Origin: Hymenobacter algoricola
Lineage (GTDB): Bacteria > Bacteroidota > Bacteroidia > Cytophagales > Hymenobacteraceae
Direction of reading: 5' to 3'
DNA length: 64,000 nt
Assembly (NCBI RefSeq): GCF_039539525.1
Contig: NZ_BAABDH010000106.1
Coordinates: 19,966-83,965, forward strand
Part shown: positions 25,787 through 34,156 of the stretch, one piece after another
Layout: every line of letters begins with the position of its first letter
Numbering within the stretch: the first letter of the stretch is position 1
Program-made: the position numbers and the translations under genes
Notes under the pieces: model-generated
What the model was told of the DNA's origin: nothing
Databases searched by the model: none
The model's input: only the letters and a program-made list of their open reading frames with translations

Positions 25787-28324
25787 TTGAGCCTCACCTT
25801 TGACTTCGTCCAGCCCGAGCCGACGGCTACCGACCGTATCACGCTCTTCTGCGACGTGATTCTGCCGCTGCCGCTGCCCAAGCTTTATACCTACCGCGTG
25901 CCCTACGAGATGAACGACGACGTCGTTATCGGGGGCCGGGTGATTGTGCAGTTCGGGGCCAAAAAGACGCTCAGCTGTATCGTGGCGGCCGTGCACGAAA
26001 CGCCGCCGGCCCTCTATCAGGCCAAGTACGTGCTCGAATTCATCGACGACGCGCCGGTGGTGACCCAGGCCCAGCTCAAGCTGTTTCGCTGGATGGCCGA
26101 CTACTACATGTGCACCCTGGGGGAGGTCATCAACGCCGCGCTGCCCTCGGCCCTCAAGCTCAGCTCGGAGTCGCGCATTCAGCTGCACCCGGCCTTCGTG
26201 CGCGACGAGCCGCTGTACCCGCTCAGCGAGCCGGAGGAGAAGATTGTGACCGCGCTGAGCAGTGAGGACGGCAAGGCCCTGACCTTTACCGAGGTCGGCG
26301 ACCTGCTCGGCAATACCAACTTCCACAAGGTGATTAAGTCCCTGATTCAGAAGGACGTCATCTTTCTGTTCGAGCACCTGGCCGACAAGTACTCCCCCAA
26401 GGTGGTGAAGAAGGTACGGCTGGCCCACCACTTTGTGGAGGAAAACGTGCTGGAGGAGCTGTTTCAGCAGCTGGCCGGCCGCCCCAAACAGCTCGACGTG
26501 CTGATGCGCTACCTGCAGAAGGTGCCCGTGTACCAGAACGTGCACGCCAACCACCAAGGCACGGAAAAAGCGTCCCTGACCAGCAGCCCCCACCTCTCCC
26601 CTTCCGCCGTCAACACGCTCATCAAAAACGGCGTGCTGGAACAGTTCGACGTGATTGTGTCGCGCTTCCCACTCGACGACTCGCCGGAAGCCAAGATGCC
26701 CTTCACGCTCAGCGAAGCCCAGCTCACGGCCCAGGACGATATTCTGCAGCAGTTTGGCGAGAAGGACATTGTGCTGCTCCACGGCGTGACGGGCGCGGGC
26801 AAGACCGAAATCTACATCGAGCTGATCCGCAAGGCCCTGGAGGGCGGCGGACAGGTGCTGTACCTGCTGCCCGAAATTGCCCTTACGGCCCAGATTGTCA
26901 CCCGGCTGATGCGCGTGTTCGGCACCCGGCTGGGCGTGTACCACTCCAAATTCAGTGACAACGAGCGGGTGGAAGTGTGGAACGGCGTGCTTTCGGGCCG
27001 CTTTCAGGTGGTGGTGGGCGTGCGCTCGGCCGTGTTTCTGCCCTTCGACAACGTGTCGCTCATTATCGTGGATGAGGAGCACGAGAGCAGCTACAAGCAG
27101 TACGACCCTTCGCCGCGCTACAACGCCCGCGAGGTAGCCATGATGATGGCCAACTTCCAGGGTGCCAAAACCCTGCTCGGCTCGGCTACGCCTTCGGTGG
27201 AAACCTACTACCAGACCCGGGCCGGCCGCTGGGGCCTGGTTTCGCTCACCAAGCGCTTCGGCGAGGCGGGCCTGCCCGAAATCGAGCTGGTGGACACCCG
27301 CAAGAGCCGCGACGCGAAGAAGATGCTCAACCACTTCACGCCCGAGCTGATGAGCGAGATGGAGCGCAAGCTGGCCATGCAGGAGCAGGTGATTCTGTTT
27401 CAGAACCGCCGCGGCTACTCCCCCTTCATCAACTGCCTCGACTGCGGCTGGATTCCGAAGTGCAAGAACTGCGCGGTGAGCCTGAGCTACCACAAGCACG
27501 CCCACGAGCTGCGCTGCCACTACTGCGGCTTCCACGACCGGATGCCGGTGGAGTGCCCCGCCTGCGGCTCGCGCAACCTGAAAACCGTGGGCTTCGGCAC
27601 CGAGAAGATTGAGGACGACCTGAAGGTGATGCTGCCCCAGGCCAACGTGCAGCGCATGGACCTCGACACGACCCGCGCCAAGAACTCCTACCAGCAGATC
27701 ATCAGCGACTTCGAAAACCAGGTCACCAACGTGCTGGTGGGCACCCAGATGGTGACCAAGGGCCTCGACTTCGCCAACGTGAGCCTGGTGGGCATCATCA
27801 ACGCCGACAGCATCATCCACTACCCCGACTTCCGGGCCCACGAGCGGGCGTTCCAGATGTTTGTGCAGGTGAGCGGACGAGCGGGCCGGAAGGGCAAGAA
27901 GGGCAAAGTCATCATCCAGACCGCCGACCCGGCCCAGGTAATTTTCGATAAGGTGATTCGCAACGATTACCTCGAATTCTACGAGTACGAAATCACCCAG
28001 CGCCGCGAGTACGGCTTCCCGCCCTTCATGCGCGTGATTCGGATGACGGTGAAGCACGTCGACCAGCTCCTGGCCGAGCAGGCCGCTTTCCTGCTCACGC
28101 AGGAGCTGGTTGACCGGCTGGGGCGCGAGGCCGTGCTGGGGCCGGAAGCGCCCTATATTTTCCGCATCCGCAACTTCTACCTGCAGGAAATCACCATTAA
28201 GCTCGACCGGGAGCACACGGTGCTCAAGCACGCCAAAGCCCAGATTCTGGCTGCCATGAACGTGGTGAAAGACCAGAAGGAGTTCCGGCAGACCCGCTTG
28301 GTAGCCGACGTAGACCCGATGTAA
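25787..28324 (+). CDS. priA: Primosomal protein N' (replication restart helicase PriA)
   Basis: An 845-residue superfamily 2 helicase that reloads the replisome at stalled forks. Seen: an N-terminal DNA-binding region (VILPLPLPKLYTYRVP), Walker A HGVTGAGKTE, DEEH box IIVDEEHESSYKQ, GSATPSVE, and a zinc-binding insert with four CxxC pairs (CLDCGW, CKNC, CHYC, CPAC), then the C-terminal helicase domain with GTQMVTKGLDF and SGRAGRKGK. The start is TTG at 25787; a TATCTTTA -7-like element lies at 25753-25760. Confidence 0.97.
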   Translation: MSLTFDFVQPEPTATDRITLFCDVILPLPLPKLYTYRVPYEMNDDVVIGGRVIVQFGAKKTLSCIVAAVHETPPALYQAKYVLEFIDDAPVVTQAQLKLFRWMADYYMCTLGEVINAALPSALKLSSESRIQLHPAFVRDEPLYPLSEPEEKIVTALSSEDGKALTFTEVGDLLGNTNFHKVIKSLIQKDVIFLFEHLADKYSPKVVKKVRLAHHFVEENVLEELFQQLAGRPKQLDVLMRYLQKVPVYQNVHANHQGTEKASLTSSPHLSPSAVNTLIKNGVLEQFDVIVSRFPLDDSPEAKMPFTLSEAQLTAQDDILQQFGEKDIVLLHGVTGAGKTEIYIELIRKALEGGGQVLYLLPEIALTAQIVTRLMRVFGTRLGVYHSKFSDNERVEVWNGVLSGRFQVVVGVRSAVFLPFDNVSLIIVDEEHESSYKQYDPSPRYNAREVAMMMANFQGAKTLLGSATPSVETYYQTRAGRWGLVSLTKRFGEAGLPEIELVDTRKSRDAKKMLNHFTPELMSEMERKLAMQEQVILFQNRRGYSPFINCLDCGWIPKCKNCAVSLSYHKHAHELRCHYCGFHDRMPVECPACGSRNLKTVGFGTEKIEDDLKVMLPQANVQRMDLDTTRAKNSYQQIISDFENQVTNVLVGTQMVTKGLDFANVSLVGIINADSIIHYPDFRAHERAFQMFVQVSGRAGRKGKKGKVIIQTADPAQVIFDKVIRNDYLEFYEYEITQRREYGFPPFMRVIRMTVKHVDQLLAEQAAFLLTQELVDRLGREAVLGPEAPYIFRIRNFYLQEITIKLDREHTVLKHAKAQILAAMNVVKDQKEFRQTRLVADVDPM

Positions 28325-29018
28325 GGCAAGCCAGTGGTGCTACTTGCTTATTGCTAGCGCCGGGAGCAGCACCACTGCGCCGGTCAGCATCAGCAAAAGG
28401 CTGGGGACAAATGGGAGAGGCGGCAATTATTTCCGCAACAGTGCCGGCGAGTACGCACGGTAGCAGATTCAGAATTGCCCCGAGCAGCACCATTCCCAAA
28501 CCCAGCTTGCCTCTGCCTCTGCTGCGGCGCCTCCGCTTCCGGCTGACGGGCCGTCCGGCATGCCTGCCGGGCTAAGCGGAACGGCCAGTCAGCAAAAGCC
28601 CCAGACCGATAATGGACTCAGCCCGTGGCCACGAGTGCCCCGGACTTTTTAAGGATAGGTTCCTGTCGGAGCCGAGGGGCAACCAGGCAGCACCATCGCC
28701 AGGGAAGGCGCCCTGCTGACCTATCCTGGGTGAAGGTACATGCGGGCCGCAGGAGACTACGCGCCTGGCAAGCTATCCGCTTCACTGTTATGCTATTGAT
28801 ATTGCTGCGCCAGGCAAATCGCCTAACACATTGATAGGAAAAGTCTTAGTAATTTTCCTATTGGCACTGCCATTTTTTTGCGGGCACTCAAACGAGCTTA
28901 AGAACTAAAAGGTTTAATATTGCCCTATCGGCCGGCTACAATCCTATCCGTTGCGGTCTGATTGCAATTGATTTTCCGTCTTTTTCATTCCTAACTCCAC
29001 CTACCCGTTTCCCCACTT
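28325..29018. other. 694-base gap without a convincing gene
   Basis: Short open frames exist on both strands, but none has a recognisable domain. On the minus strand one frame reads ESIIGLGLLLTGRSA, a stop, a basic stretch KRRRRSRGRGK, then MGMVLLGAILNLLPCVLAG. This looks like the remains of a small membrane protein, broken by a stop codon, but the evidence is thin. From about 28800 the sequence becomes AT-rich, as expected for the promoter region of the next gene. Confidence 0.5.
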
Positions 29019-29597
29019 ATGAAGACTTTTTCTACTCTTCTCTCCGCCGCCGTCATCACGTTGTCGTTGGCTTCCTGCAGCAAGGAAAGCTACACCTTTC
29101 AGCAGTCGGCTGCCTACCGCACCAGCCCGGCTACCCGCGTAGCTGCTGCCCCCGCAGCAGCTGCTACTGCTGAAACCCCGGCTGCTGAGCTCACCGCTTC
29201 GGTTGCTGCTCCCGCCGTTACGGCACCGGCTACCCACAAAGCAGCCCGTACCTACGCCGCCCACGTGCGCGCTACGGCTCCGGTTGCGGCTACCAAAGCG
29301 GCCGTGAGCGAAGTAAAGGCCACCAAAGCCACGGTGAAGGAGATGCGCAAGGCGGTGAAGGCGGCCAAAGCGGCGCCTGCTGCCGAAGGCAAAAGCCAGA
29401 CCGTAGCTGCTGTACTCTGCTTCTTCCTGGGCTGGCTGGGCGTACACCGCTTCTACCTGGGCTACGTTGGCATGGGTATTCTGGAGCTGCTGACTCTGGG
29501 CGGCTTCGGCATCCTGACCCTGATCGACTTCATCCGCATCATCACCGGCGACCTGAAGCCGAAGGATGGTGACTACACCGAGAAATTCAACGACTAA
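29019..29597 (+). CDS. Lipoprotein with C-terminal TM2 domain
   Basis: A 192-residue protein. Seen: a lipoprotein signal with lipobox LASC (Cys20), a mature start CSKESYTFQQSAAYRT, an Ala/Pro/Thr-rich linker to about residue 120 with Lys-rich helices (VKATKATVKEMRKAVKAAKAA), then a TM2 domain: VAAVLCFFLGWLGVHRFYLG, GILELLTLGGFGILTLIDFIRI. TM2 domains are two-helix units of unknown function with a G-x-H-R-F-Y-L-G motif. The N-terminal part is similar in layout to the convergent gene at 29670-30218. Confidence 0.85.
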   Translation: MKTFSTLLSAAVITLSLASCSKESYTFQQSAAYRTSPATRVAAAPAAAATAETPAAELTASVAAPAVTAPATHKAARTYAAHVRATAPVAATKAAVSEVKATKATVKEMRKAVKAAKAAPAAEGKSQTVAAVLCFFLGWLGVHRFYLGYVGMGILELLTLGGFGILTLIDFIRIITGDLKPKDGDYTEKFND

Positions 29598-29604
29598 CTC
29601 AGCC

Positions 29605-29662
29605 GTTGAGTAAACAAAAATCCCCGCTGGCAGCTGCCAGCGGGGATTTTTGTTTACTCAAC
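29605..29662. terminator. 58-bp perfect palindrome, bidirectional terminator
   Basis: Two 29-base arms are exact reverse complements with no loop. The core CCCCGCTGGCAG is flanked by ATTTTTG on one side and CAAAAAT on the other, so it works as a terminator in both directions between the two convergent lipoprotein genes. The arms are much longer than termination needs. Confidence 0.9.
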
Positions 29663-29669
29663 GTGGCAT

Positions 29670-30218
29670 TTATATCTCGTCGAGCAGGTAGAGCACGATG
29701 AGGATTACCCCGATGATGGCGACGATGGCGCCCAGAACATAGATGAGGCCAATGCCGGTAGCGGCCCCCAGCAGCTCAAGCAGCAAACCGATGATGAGCA
29801 GAATCACACCCTGCCGCAGCTTGCCTTCCAGCTTGCTGGTAGCCGCCGTTTCGGTGCGCTTCTTCAACTGGGTCTGATCAGCCACCTTGCTCACCTGCTT
29901 GGCTACCTTCGACACGGCCAGCTTCTGCACCAGGCTCAGCTTGCGGGGCGCGGGCGCCGCCGCTTTAGCTGCTACGGGCGCCGCCGCAACGGGCGTTTGG
30001 GCCACCACGGCCGGAGCTACGGCTGCTGTCGGCGCGGCTGTCTCAGGCGTAGCCGCTGCCGGTGCTACGGCGGGCTTGATGGCTACCGAGCGGTGCGTTT
30101 CGTGGTAGGGCGTGGTCTTGGGCAGCACGGCGTATTCGCCGCGGTTGCAGCTGCTCAGGCCAACGGCAACGGCCGCCAGGACTGTTAGCTTGTTCAGGAT
30201 TCCGGACAAGTGTTTCAT
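29670..30218 (-). CDS. Lipoprotein with C-terminal hydrophobic hairpin
   Basis: A 182-residue protein. Seen: lipobox LSSC (Cys24), a mature start CNRGEYAVLPKTTPYHETH, an Ala/Pro-rich linker, a Lys-rich helix (LVQKLAVSKVAKQVSKVADQ), then two hydrophobic segments (GVILLIIGLLLELLGA and GLIYVLGAIVAIIGVILIVLYL). I do not recognise a named domain. Same plan as the convergent TM2 lipoprotein: a lipid anchor, a Tyr-containing short motif, a low-complexity linker, and a two-helix membrane end. Confidence 0.82.
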   Translation of the reverse strand: MKHLSGILNKLTVLAAVAVGLSSCNRGEYAVLPKTTPYHETHRSVAIKPAVAPAAATPETAAPTAAVAPAVVAQTPVAAAPVAAKAAAPAPRKLSLVQKLAVSKVAKQVSKVADQTQLKKRTETAATSKLEGKLRQGVILLIIGLLLELLGAATGIGLIYVLGAIVAIIGVILIVLYLLDEI

Positions 30219-30448
30219 GGGACTTGAAATGTGGTAAATGTGGAATGACGCGCATTTTACGAAGTCAGCGCGAAAAAAGTGGTTTTTTTTGGCTGCCGCC
30301 CCTCCCCCAATCCGTCTTTGGGCGCGGCCAAGTTGTTAAGCAGCATAGCTTTTACACGGCCCAAACCCTGTGCAAAAAAGTCCTGCCGGTAGCCTTAGCG
30401 CACCACCGCCGAACGCTTCGCCGCGTATGGTTGTTGACAAAAACGCAG

Positions 30449-30456
30449 TTTCTTTG
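30449..30456 (+). promoter_or_regulatory. Possible -7 element of the methyltransferase lipoprotein gene
   Basis: TTTCTTTG differs from TAnnTTTG at one position; TTG lies 15 bases upstream. It sits only 10 bases before the ATG, so the leader would be a few bases long. Confidence 0.4.
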
Positions 30457-30466
30457 TCCTGTGCCT

Positions 30467-31246
30467 ATGACCTTTGCTCCTTCTCGTTCCTGGCGGCTTT
30501 TGCTGCCGGGCCTGGTTTTGCTGACTTCAGCCTGCACTCAGCCTCCCGCCGAAAGCACGGCGGCTTCCCTGGCCGAGCAGCGCCGCCGGATGCCCCCCGA
30601 CACGACCGGCTACGAGTCGCGCCCGCCTGCTGACCCCAACGGCATCAGCCGCTACTACCTGGGCCGGCAGATTGCCCACGTCATGGGCCACGAGGGTGCC
30701 GACTGGCTGGAGCGCAACGGGCGCCAGGAGGAGGAAGGCACCGATATTCTGCTGCGCGAGCTCAAGCTCAAGCCCACCGACGTGGTGGCCGATCTGGGCG
30801 CCGGCACGGGCTATTTCAGCTTCCGCATCAGTCCGCTCGTGCCCCAGGGCCGGGTACTGGCCGTGGATATTCAGCCCGAGATGATTACTTCGCTGAAGCA
30901 GAACAAGGAGCGCCGGCAGATTACCAACGTGGAGCCCGTGCTGGGCACCGTGCAGAACCCCAACCTGACGGCCCGCAGCGTGGACCTGGTCCTGATTGTG
31001 GATGCCTACCACGAGTTTGACCACCCCCGGGAAATGATGCGGGCCGTGCGCGCCGCGCTGACGCCCACGGGCCGCTTAGCCCTGGTAGAGTACCGGGCCG
31101 AAGATTCCCGGGTGCCCATCAAGCGCATTCATAAGATGAGCCTGGAGCAGGCCCGCAAGGAAATGGCCGCCGTGGGTCTGGAGTTTATCGAAAACGTGGA
31201 AACGCTGCCCCAGCAGCACCTGATGTTCTTTCGCCGGGCCAAATAA
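30467..31246 (+). CDS. Class I SAM-dependent methyltransferase with lipoprotein signal
   Basis: A 259-residue protein from the ATG at 30467; the longer open frame upstream has no family resemblance. Seen: an N-terminal signal with LTSAC (Cys23 as lipidation site), then a Rossmann methyltransferase domain with motif I VADLGAGTGYFSF (108-120), an acidic residue after strand 2 (VLAVDIQPEM), LVLIVDAYHEFDHP, and LALVEYRAED. Similar exported-looking methyltransferases are found in many bacteria, as I recall, but their substrate is unknown. It is odd because SAM is a cytoplasmic cofactor; either the protein stays inside, or the lipobox is fortuitous. Confidence 0.85.
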   Translation: MTFAPSRSWRLLLPGLVLLTSACTQPPAESTAASLAEQRRRMPPDTTGYESRPPADPNGISRYYLGRQIAHVMGHEGADWLERNGRQEEEGTDILLRELKLKPTDVVADLGAGTGYFSFRISPLVPQGRVLAVDIQPEMITSLKQNKERRQITNVEPVLGTVQNPNLTARSVDLVLIVDAYHEFDHPREMMRAVRAALTPTGRLALVEYRAEDSRVPIKRIHKMSLEQARKEMAAVGLEFIENVETLPQQHLMFFRRAK

Positions 31247-31303
31247 GCCGGCTGCGGCCCTAAGCCGGCGCCCGGTTCCGCACCAACCGCGGGGCCGGGC
31301 GCT

Positions 31304-31311
31304 TACCTTTG
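31304..31311 (+). promoter_or_regulatory. -7 element of the queA promoter
   Basis: TACCTTTG ends only 5 bases before the queA ATG, so the transcript is probably leaderless or nearly so. No obvious -33 element. Confidence 0.6.
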
Positions 31312-31316
31312 GGCCT

Positions 31317-32549
31317 ATGTCAGCCTTCCCCGACCCGCGCCAGCTTTCCATCCACGATTTCACTTACCACCTCCCCCCGGAGCGGATTGCCCCCGAACCC
31401 CTCCCCGACCGGGACCAGTCGCGCCTGCTGGTGTACCGCGGCGGCGGCATCACCGACCAGCCGTTTCGCCACCTGCCGGCCGCGCTGCCGGCCGATGCGC
31501 TGCTCGTGTTTAACGACACGAAAGTGGTTCGGGCCCGGCTATTCTGCCACAAGCCCACGGGCGGCATCATTGAGCTGTTCTGCCTCGAGCCGGTGGCGCC
31601 GCACCGCGCCATTGAGCCGGCCATGCAGCAAACCGGCAGCTGCGTGTGGAAGTGCCTGGTCGGGAATGGCAAGCGCTGGAAAAGCGGCCCGCTACACCTC
31701 GAATTTCAGGTGCTGGGCCAGCCCGCCACGCTGACGGCGGAGCGGCAGGCGGCCGCCGACGGCTATTCGCTGATTGCGTTTCGCTGGGAGCCCGCACAGC
31801 TGCCCTTTGCTGAAGTGTTGCGCGGCGCCGGCCACCTGCCCCTGCCGCCCTACCTGAACCGCACCGATACCGCTGCCGATGCCGTGCGCTACCAGACCGT
31901 GTATGCCGCCCACGAAGGCGCCGTGGCGGCTCCCACCGCGGGCCTGCACTTTTCCGATGCGGTGCTGGCCGAGCTGACGGAGCGCGGCATCACCACGGCG
32001 CGGGTAACTCTGCACGTAGGGGCCGGCACTTTTCAGCCCGTGAAAGCCGACCACATGGCGGGCCACGCCATGCATGGGGAACCGTTTGTGGTGACGGCCG
32101 CCGTGGTGCGCCAGCTGCTGGCCCAGGCCCCGCGGCCGGTGCTGGCCGTGGGCACCACCAGCCTGCGCACCCTGGAAAGCCTGTACTGGCTCGGCGCCCG
32201 GTTGGCCCACCAGCCTGAGGCGGCAGCGGAAGGGCTGCACGTAGGCCAGTGGCAGCCCTACGAGGCCGCGGCCGAAGTGCCCCTGGCGGCTGCTCTGCAG
32301 GCCGTGCTTGACCACCTGGCCGCCACCGATGCCGAGGCGTTGCACGCCACCACCCAGCTGCTGATTGCCCCGGGCTACCGGTTCCGGGTAGTGCAGGGCC
32401 TGATTACCAACTTTCACCAGCCCGAAAGCACCTTGCTGCTGCTCGTAGCCGCCCTTATCGGCCCCGACTGGCGCCGCGTCTACGACCACGCGCTGGCCGG
32501 TGGCTACCGCTTCTTGAGCTACGGCGACAGTTCGTTGCTGCTGCCCTGA
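31317..32549 (+). CDS. queA: tRNA preQ1(34) S-adenosylmethionine ribosyltransferase-isomerase
   Basis: A 410-residue enzyme that transfers the ribosyl part of SAM to preQ1 in the tRNA anticodon to form epoxyqueuosine. Seen: FTYHLPPERIAPEPLPDRDQSRLLVY at the start (family signature), LLVFNDTKVVRARL, AAPTAGLHFSDAVL, HVGAGTFQPVK, VGTTSLRTLES and NFHQPESTLLLLVAAL. The length is slightly above the Escherichia coli enzyme owing to insertions. It stands alone behind its own promoter. Confidence 0.97.
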   Translation: MSAFPDPRQLSIHDFTYHLPPERIAPEPLPDRDQSRLLVYRGGGITDQPFRHLPAALPADALLVFNDTKVVRARLFCHKPTGGIIELFCLEPVAPHRAIEPAMQQTGSCVWKCLVGNGKRWKSGPLHLEFQVLGQPATLTAERQAAADGYSLIAFRWEPAQLPFAEVLRGAGHLPLPPYLNRTDTAADAVRYQTVYAAHEGAVAAPTAGLHFSDAVLAELTERGITTARVTLHVGAGTFQPVKADHMAGHAMHGEPFVVTAAVVRQLLAQAPRPVLAVGTTSLRTLESLYWLGARLAHQPEAAAEGLHVGQWQPYEAAAEVPLAAALQAVLDHLAATDAEALHATTQLLIAPGYRFRVVQGLITNFHQPESTLLLLVAALIGPDWRRVYDHALAGGYRFLSYGDSSLLLP

Positions 32550-32722
32550 GATGAGAGCGGCGGGCCAACGGTACCGGAGCAAAACGCTAGGTAGCGCGCT
32601 TTGCCCCGGGAGCTTTCCGGTCGGCTGGCCAGGCCGGCGCAAGAATTTGGGGGGGAATCGTACTACTGATTTGCCGGGTCCCGTATAAGGGCTCAGGTTA
32701 TCTACTCTCAACCTTACTGACC

Positions 32723-33016
32723 ATGAAAAAAGCCCTTCTGCTGCTCACGTTTGCAGCCTTTTCAACCGCCGCCTTTGCCCAGACCCAGGAGCCGATGAAG
32801 ACCGAAACGAAAGTTCGGCCCAATGGTACCGTTAAAACGGAGTCCCGCACGGGCCGCACTGCTGCCGGCCAGGCCGTGCAGAACACCAAGGAAGATGCCA
32901 AGTACGCGGGCCGGAAAACGGGCAGCGTAGTGAAAAAAGGCGCCCGGAAAACCGGCCGCGTCGTGAAGAAAGGCGCTACCGCCGTGAAAGACAAAGCCGT
33001 CGACGTAGCGGACTAA
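32723..33016 (+). CDS. Small secreted basic protein
   Basis: A 97-residue protein with a signal peptide (MKKALLLLTFAAFSTAAFAQ). The mature part has 77 residues and is strongly basic, with repeating units: AGRKTGSVVKKGARKTGRVVKKGATAVKD can be read as degenerate copies of [KR]-x-G-x-V-V-K-K-G-A. No known domain. It looks like a soluble periplasmic or surface polycation; the function is unknown. Confidence 0.75.
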   Translation: MKKALLLLTFAAFSTAAFAQTQEPMKTETKVRPNGTVKTESRTGRTAAGQAVQNTKEDAKYAGRKTGSVVKKGARKTGRVVKKGATAVKDKAVDVAD

Positions 33017-33034
33017 GCTTCGCCGGACTCGCCG

Positions 33035-33067
33035 AAAGCCCCTTCAGTACGCTGAAGGGGCTTTTTT
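33035..33067. terminator. Terminator between convergent genes
   Basis: AAAGCCCCTTCAG and CTGAAGGGGCTTTTTT form a 13-bp perfect stem with a short loop; the T run favours the plus strand, and an A run at the other end may serve the minus-strand gene. Confidence 0.85.
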
Positions 33068-33121
33068 GTGGCCTTGCTGCCGGTGCTGGTGGGCGGCTCA
33101 GAATGCTGCCGCTGAGCCGCT

Positions 33122-33388
33122 TTAGTCCAACAGCTTGGCGACCGGAGCCGGGCCGGGTGCGGGCTGCTTTTCGCGCAGCTGGTACAGCACACTTTCGGCC
33201 ACGCCCCGGCCAAACAGACAGAGCCCCGCGTTGAACACGCCCAGGGCTACGGTACCGGCCGCTACCCATTCGGCGGTAGGCTCACCGGCGGTTTTCTTGG
33301 CGGCAGCCCACTGCACCAGGCAGGCACCAAACCCGATGACCATCAGCCCCGAGGGCGCAAAAACCAGCCATTTTTTCTTGTGCGTCAT
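33122..33388 (-). CDS. Small two-helix membrane protein
   Basis: An 88-residue protein with two hydrophobic segments (WLVFAPSGLMVIGFGACLVQW and WVAAGTVALGVFNAGLCLFG), a basic N-terminus and a Pro-rich C-terminus. No known family. The ATG start, the convergent terminator and codon use similar to neighbours support it as a real gene. Confidence 0.6.
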   Translation of the reverse strand: MTHKKKWLVFAPSGLMVIGFGACLVQWAAAKKTAGEPTAEWVAAGTVALGVFNAGLCLFGRGVAESVLYQLREKQPAPGPAPVAKLLD

Positions 33389-33577
33389 TGCGGAAAGAGT
33401 TGGTTGCGTGAATACCGGTACGGGCCGCGGCGCGGGGGAGCGGCGCAGCCTGGGTAGCGACTTGTCCTTGGGCTAATCGTACCTTCGGGCCGCCGGGTTG
33501 CGTCCCGGGCCCGGGAACGGCGTTTTTTTGCGGCCGAAGCCGGCCCACCGCCGGGCTCCACCTTACTTTTTTTGCCC

Positions 33578-34057
33578 ATGAGTGCCCTTTCCTACGACCA
33601 GCTGCTGCACCTGGCTTTCCGCACCCCCGACGATGCGGCCCGCTTTCTGACCGAGCCCGCCACCACTGCCTACGCCGATTTTGAGCGGGCTCCTCAGACG
33701 GATCTGGCGTTCCGGTTTGAGCGGGTGCGCCTGGGCGTAGCCATGGCCCTGATGAAGCTGCTGGCCGACCTCGGCGACCACGAGGAAAGCCGCCGGGTGC
33801 TCGACGTGCTCCACAAAGCCACCCGGGCCCGCTCGGTAGCCGACATCGATGCCACCATCACCCGCGACGCCAAGCTGTTTGAGCGCCTCTACACCAACCT
33901 CTACGTGAACGAGGAGGGCGAGCTGCTGCTCAACCTGTTTGAGCGCACCCTCGATGCCGACTCGCAGCCGCTGATGGATGAGGCCATTGCCGAAGCCCTG
34001 GAAGTGGCCGGCGAGCTGGATTTCAGTCCCGACGACGAACATGACGACGAGGACTAG
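33578..34057 (+). CDS. Hypothetical acidic helical protein
   Basis: A 159-residue soluble protein without signal or membrane segment, rich in Leu, Ala, Asp and Glu, ending in an acidic tail (DDEHDDED). Predicted mostly helical. I do not recognise the family. The ATG at 33578 is preferred over a TTG two codons earlier. It is followed after 99 bases by the prohibitin-like gene on the same strand. Confidence 0.75.
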   Translation: MSALSYDQLLHLAFRTPDDAARFLTEPATTAYADFERAPQTDLAFRFERVRLGVAMALMKLLADLGDHEESRRVLDVLHKATRARSVADIDATITRDAKLFERLYTNLYVNEEGELLLNLFERTLDADSQPLMDEAIAEALEVAGELDFSPDDEHDDED

Positions 34058-34156
34058 TGTTCCTTAATCGGCCAGCAGGCGGCAAACGACTACCTTGCCG
34101 GCAGCCGGCCCCACCGCTGGGGTTTCCCGGCTTCTTCCATCCTTCGCTGCTGCCTT

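Noticed and set aside
25772..28231. An 819-codon open frame on the minus strand, opposite priA
   Set aside because: It is rich in His, Val, Gln and Leu with no recognisable domain, while the plus strand encodes a complete PriA with all motifs. Long antisense frames are common in GC-rich genes.
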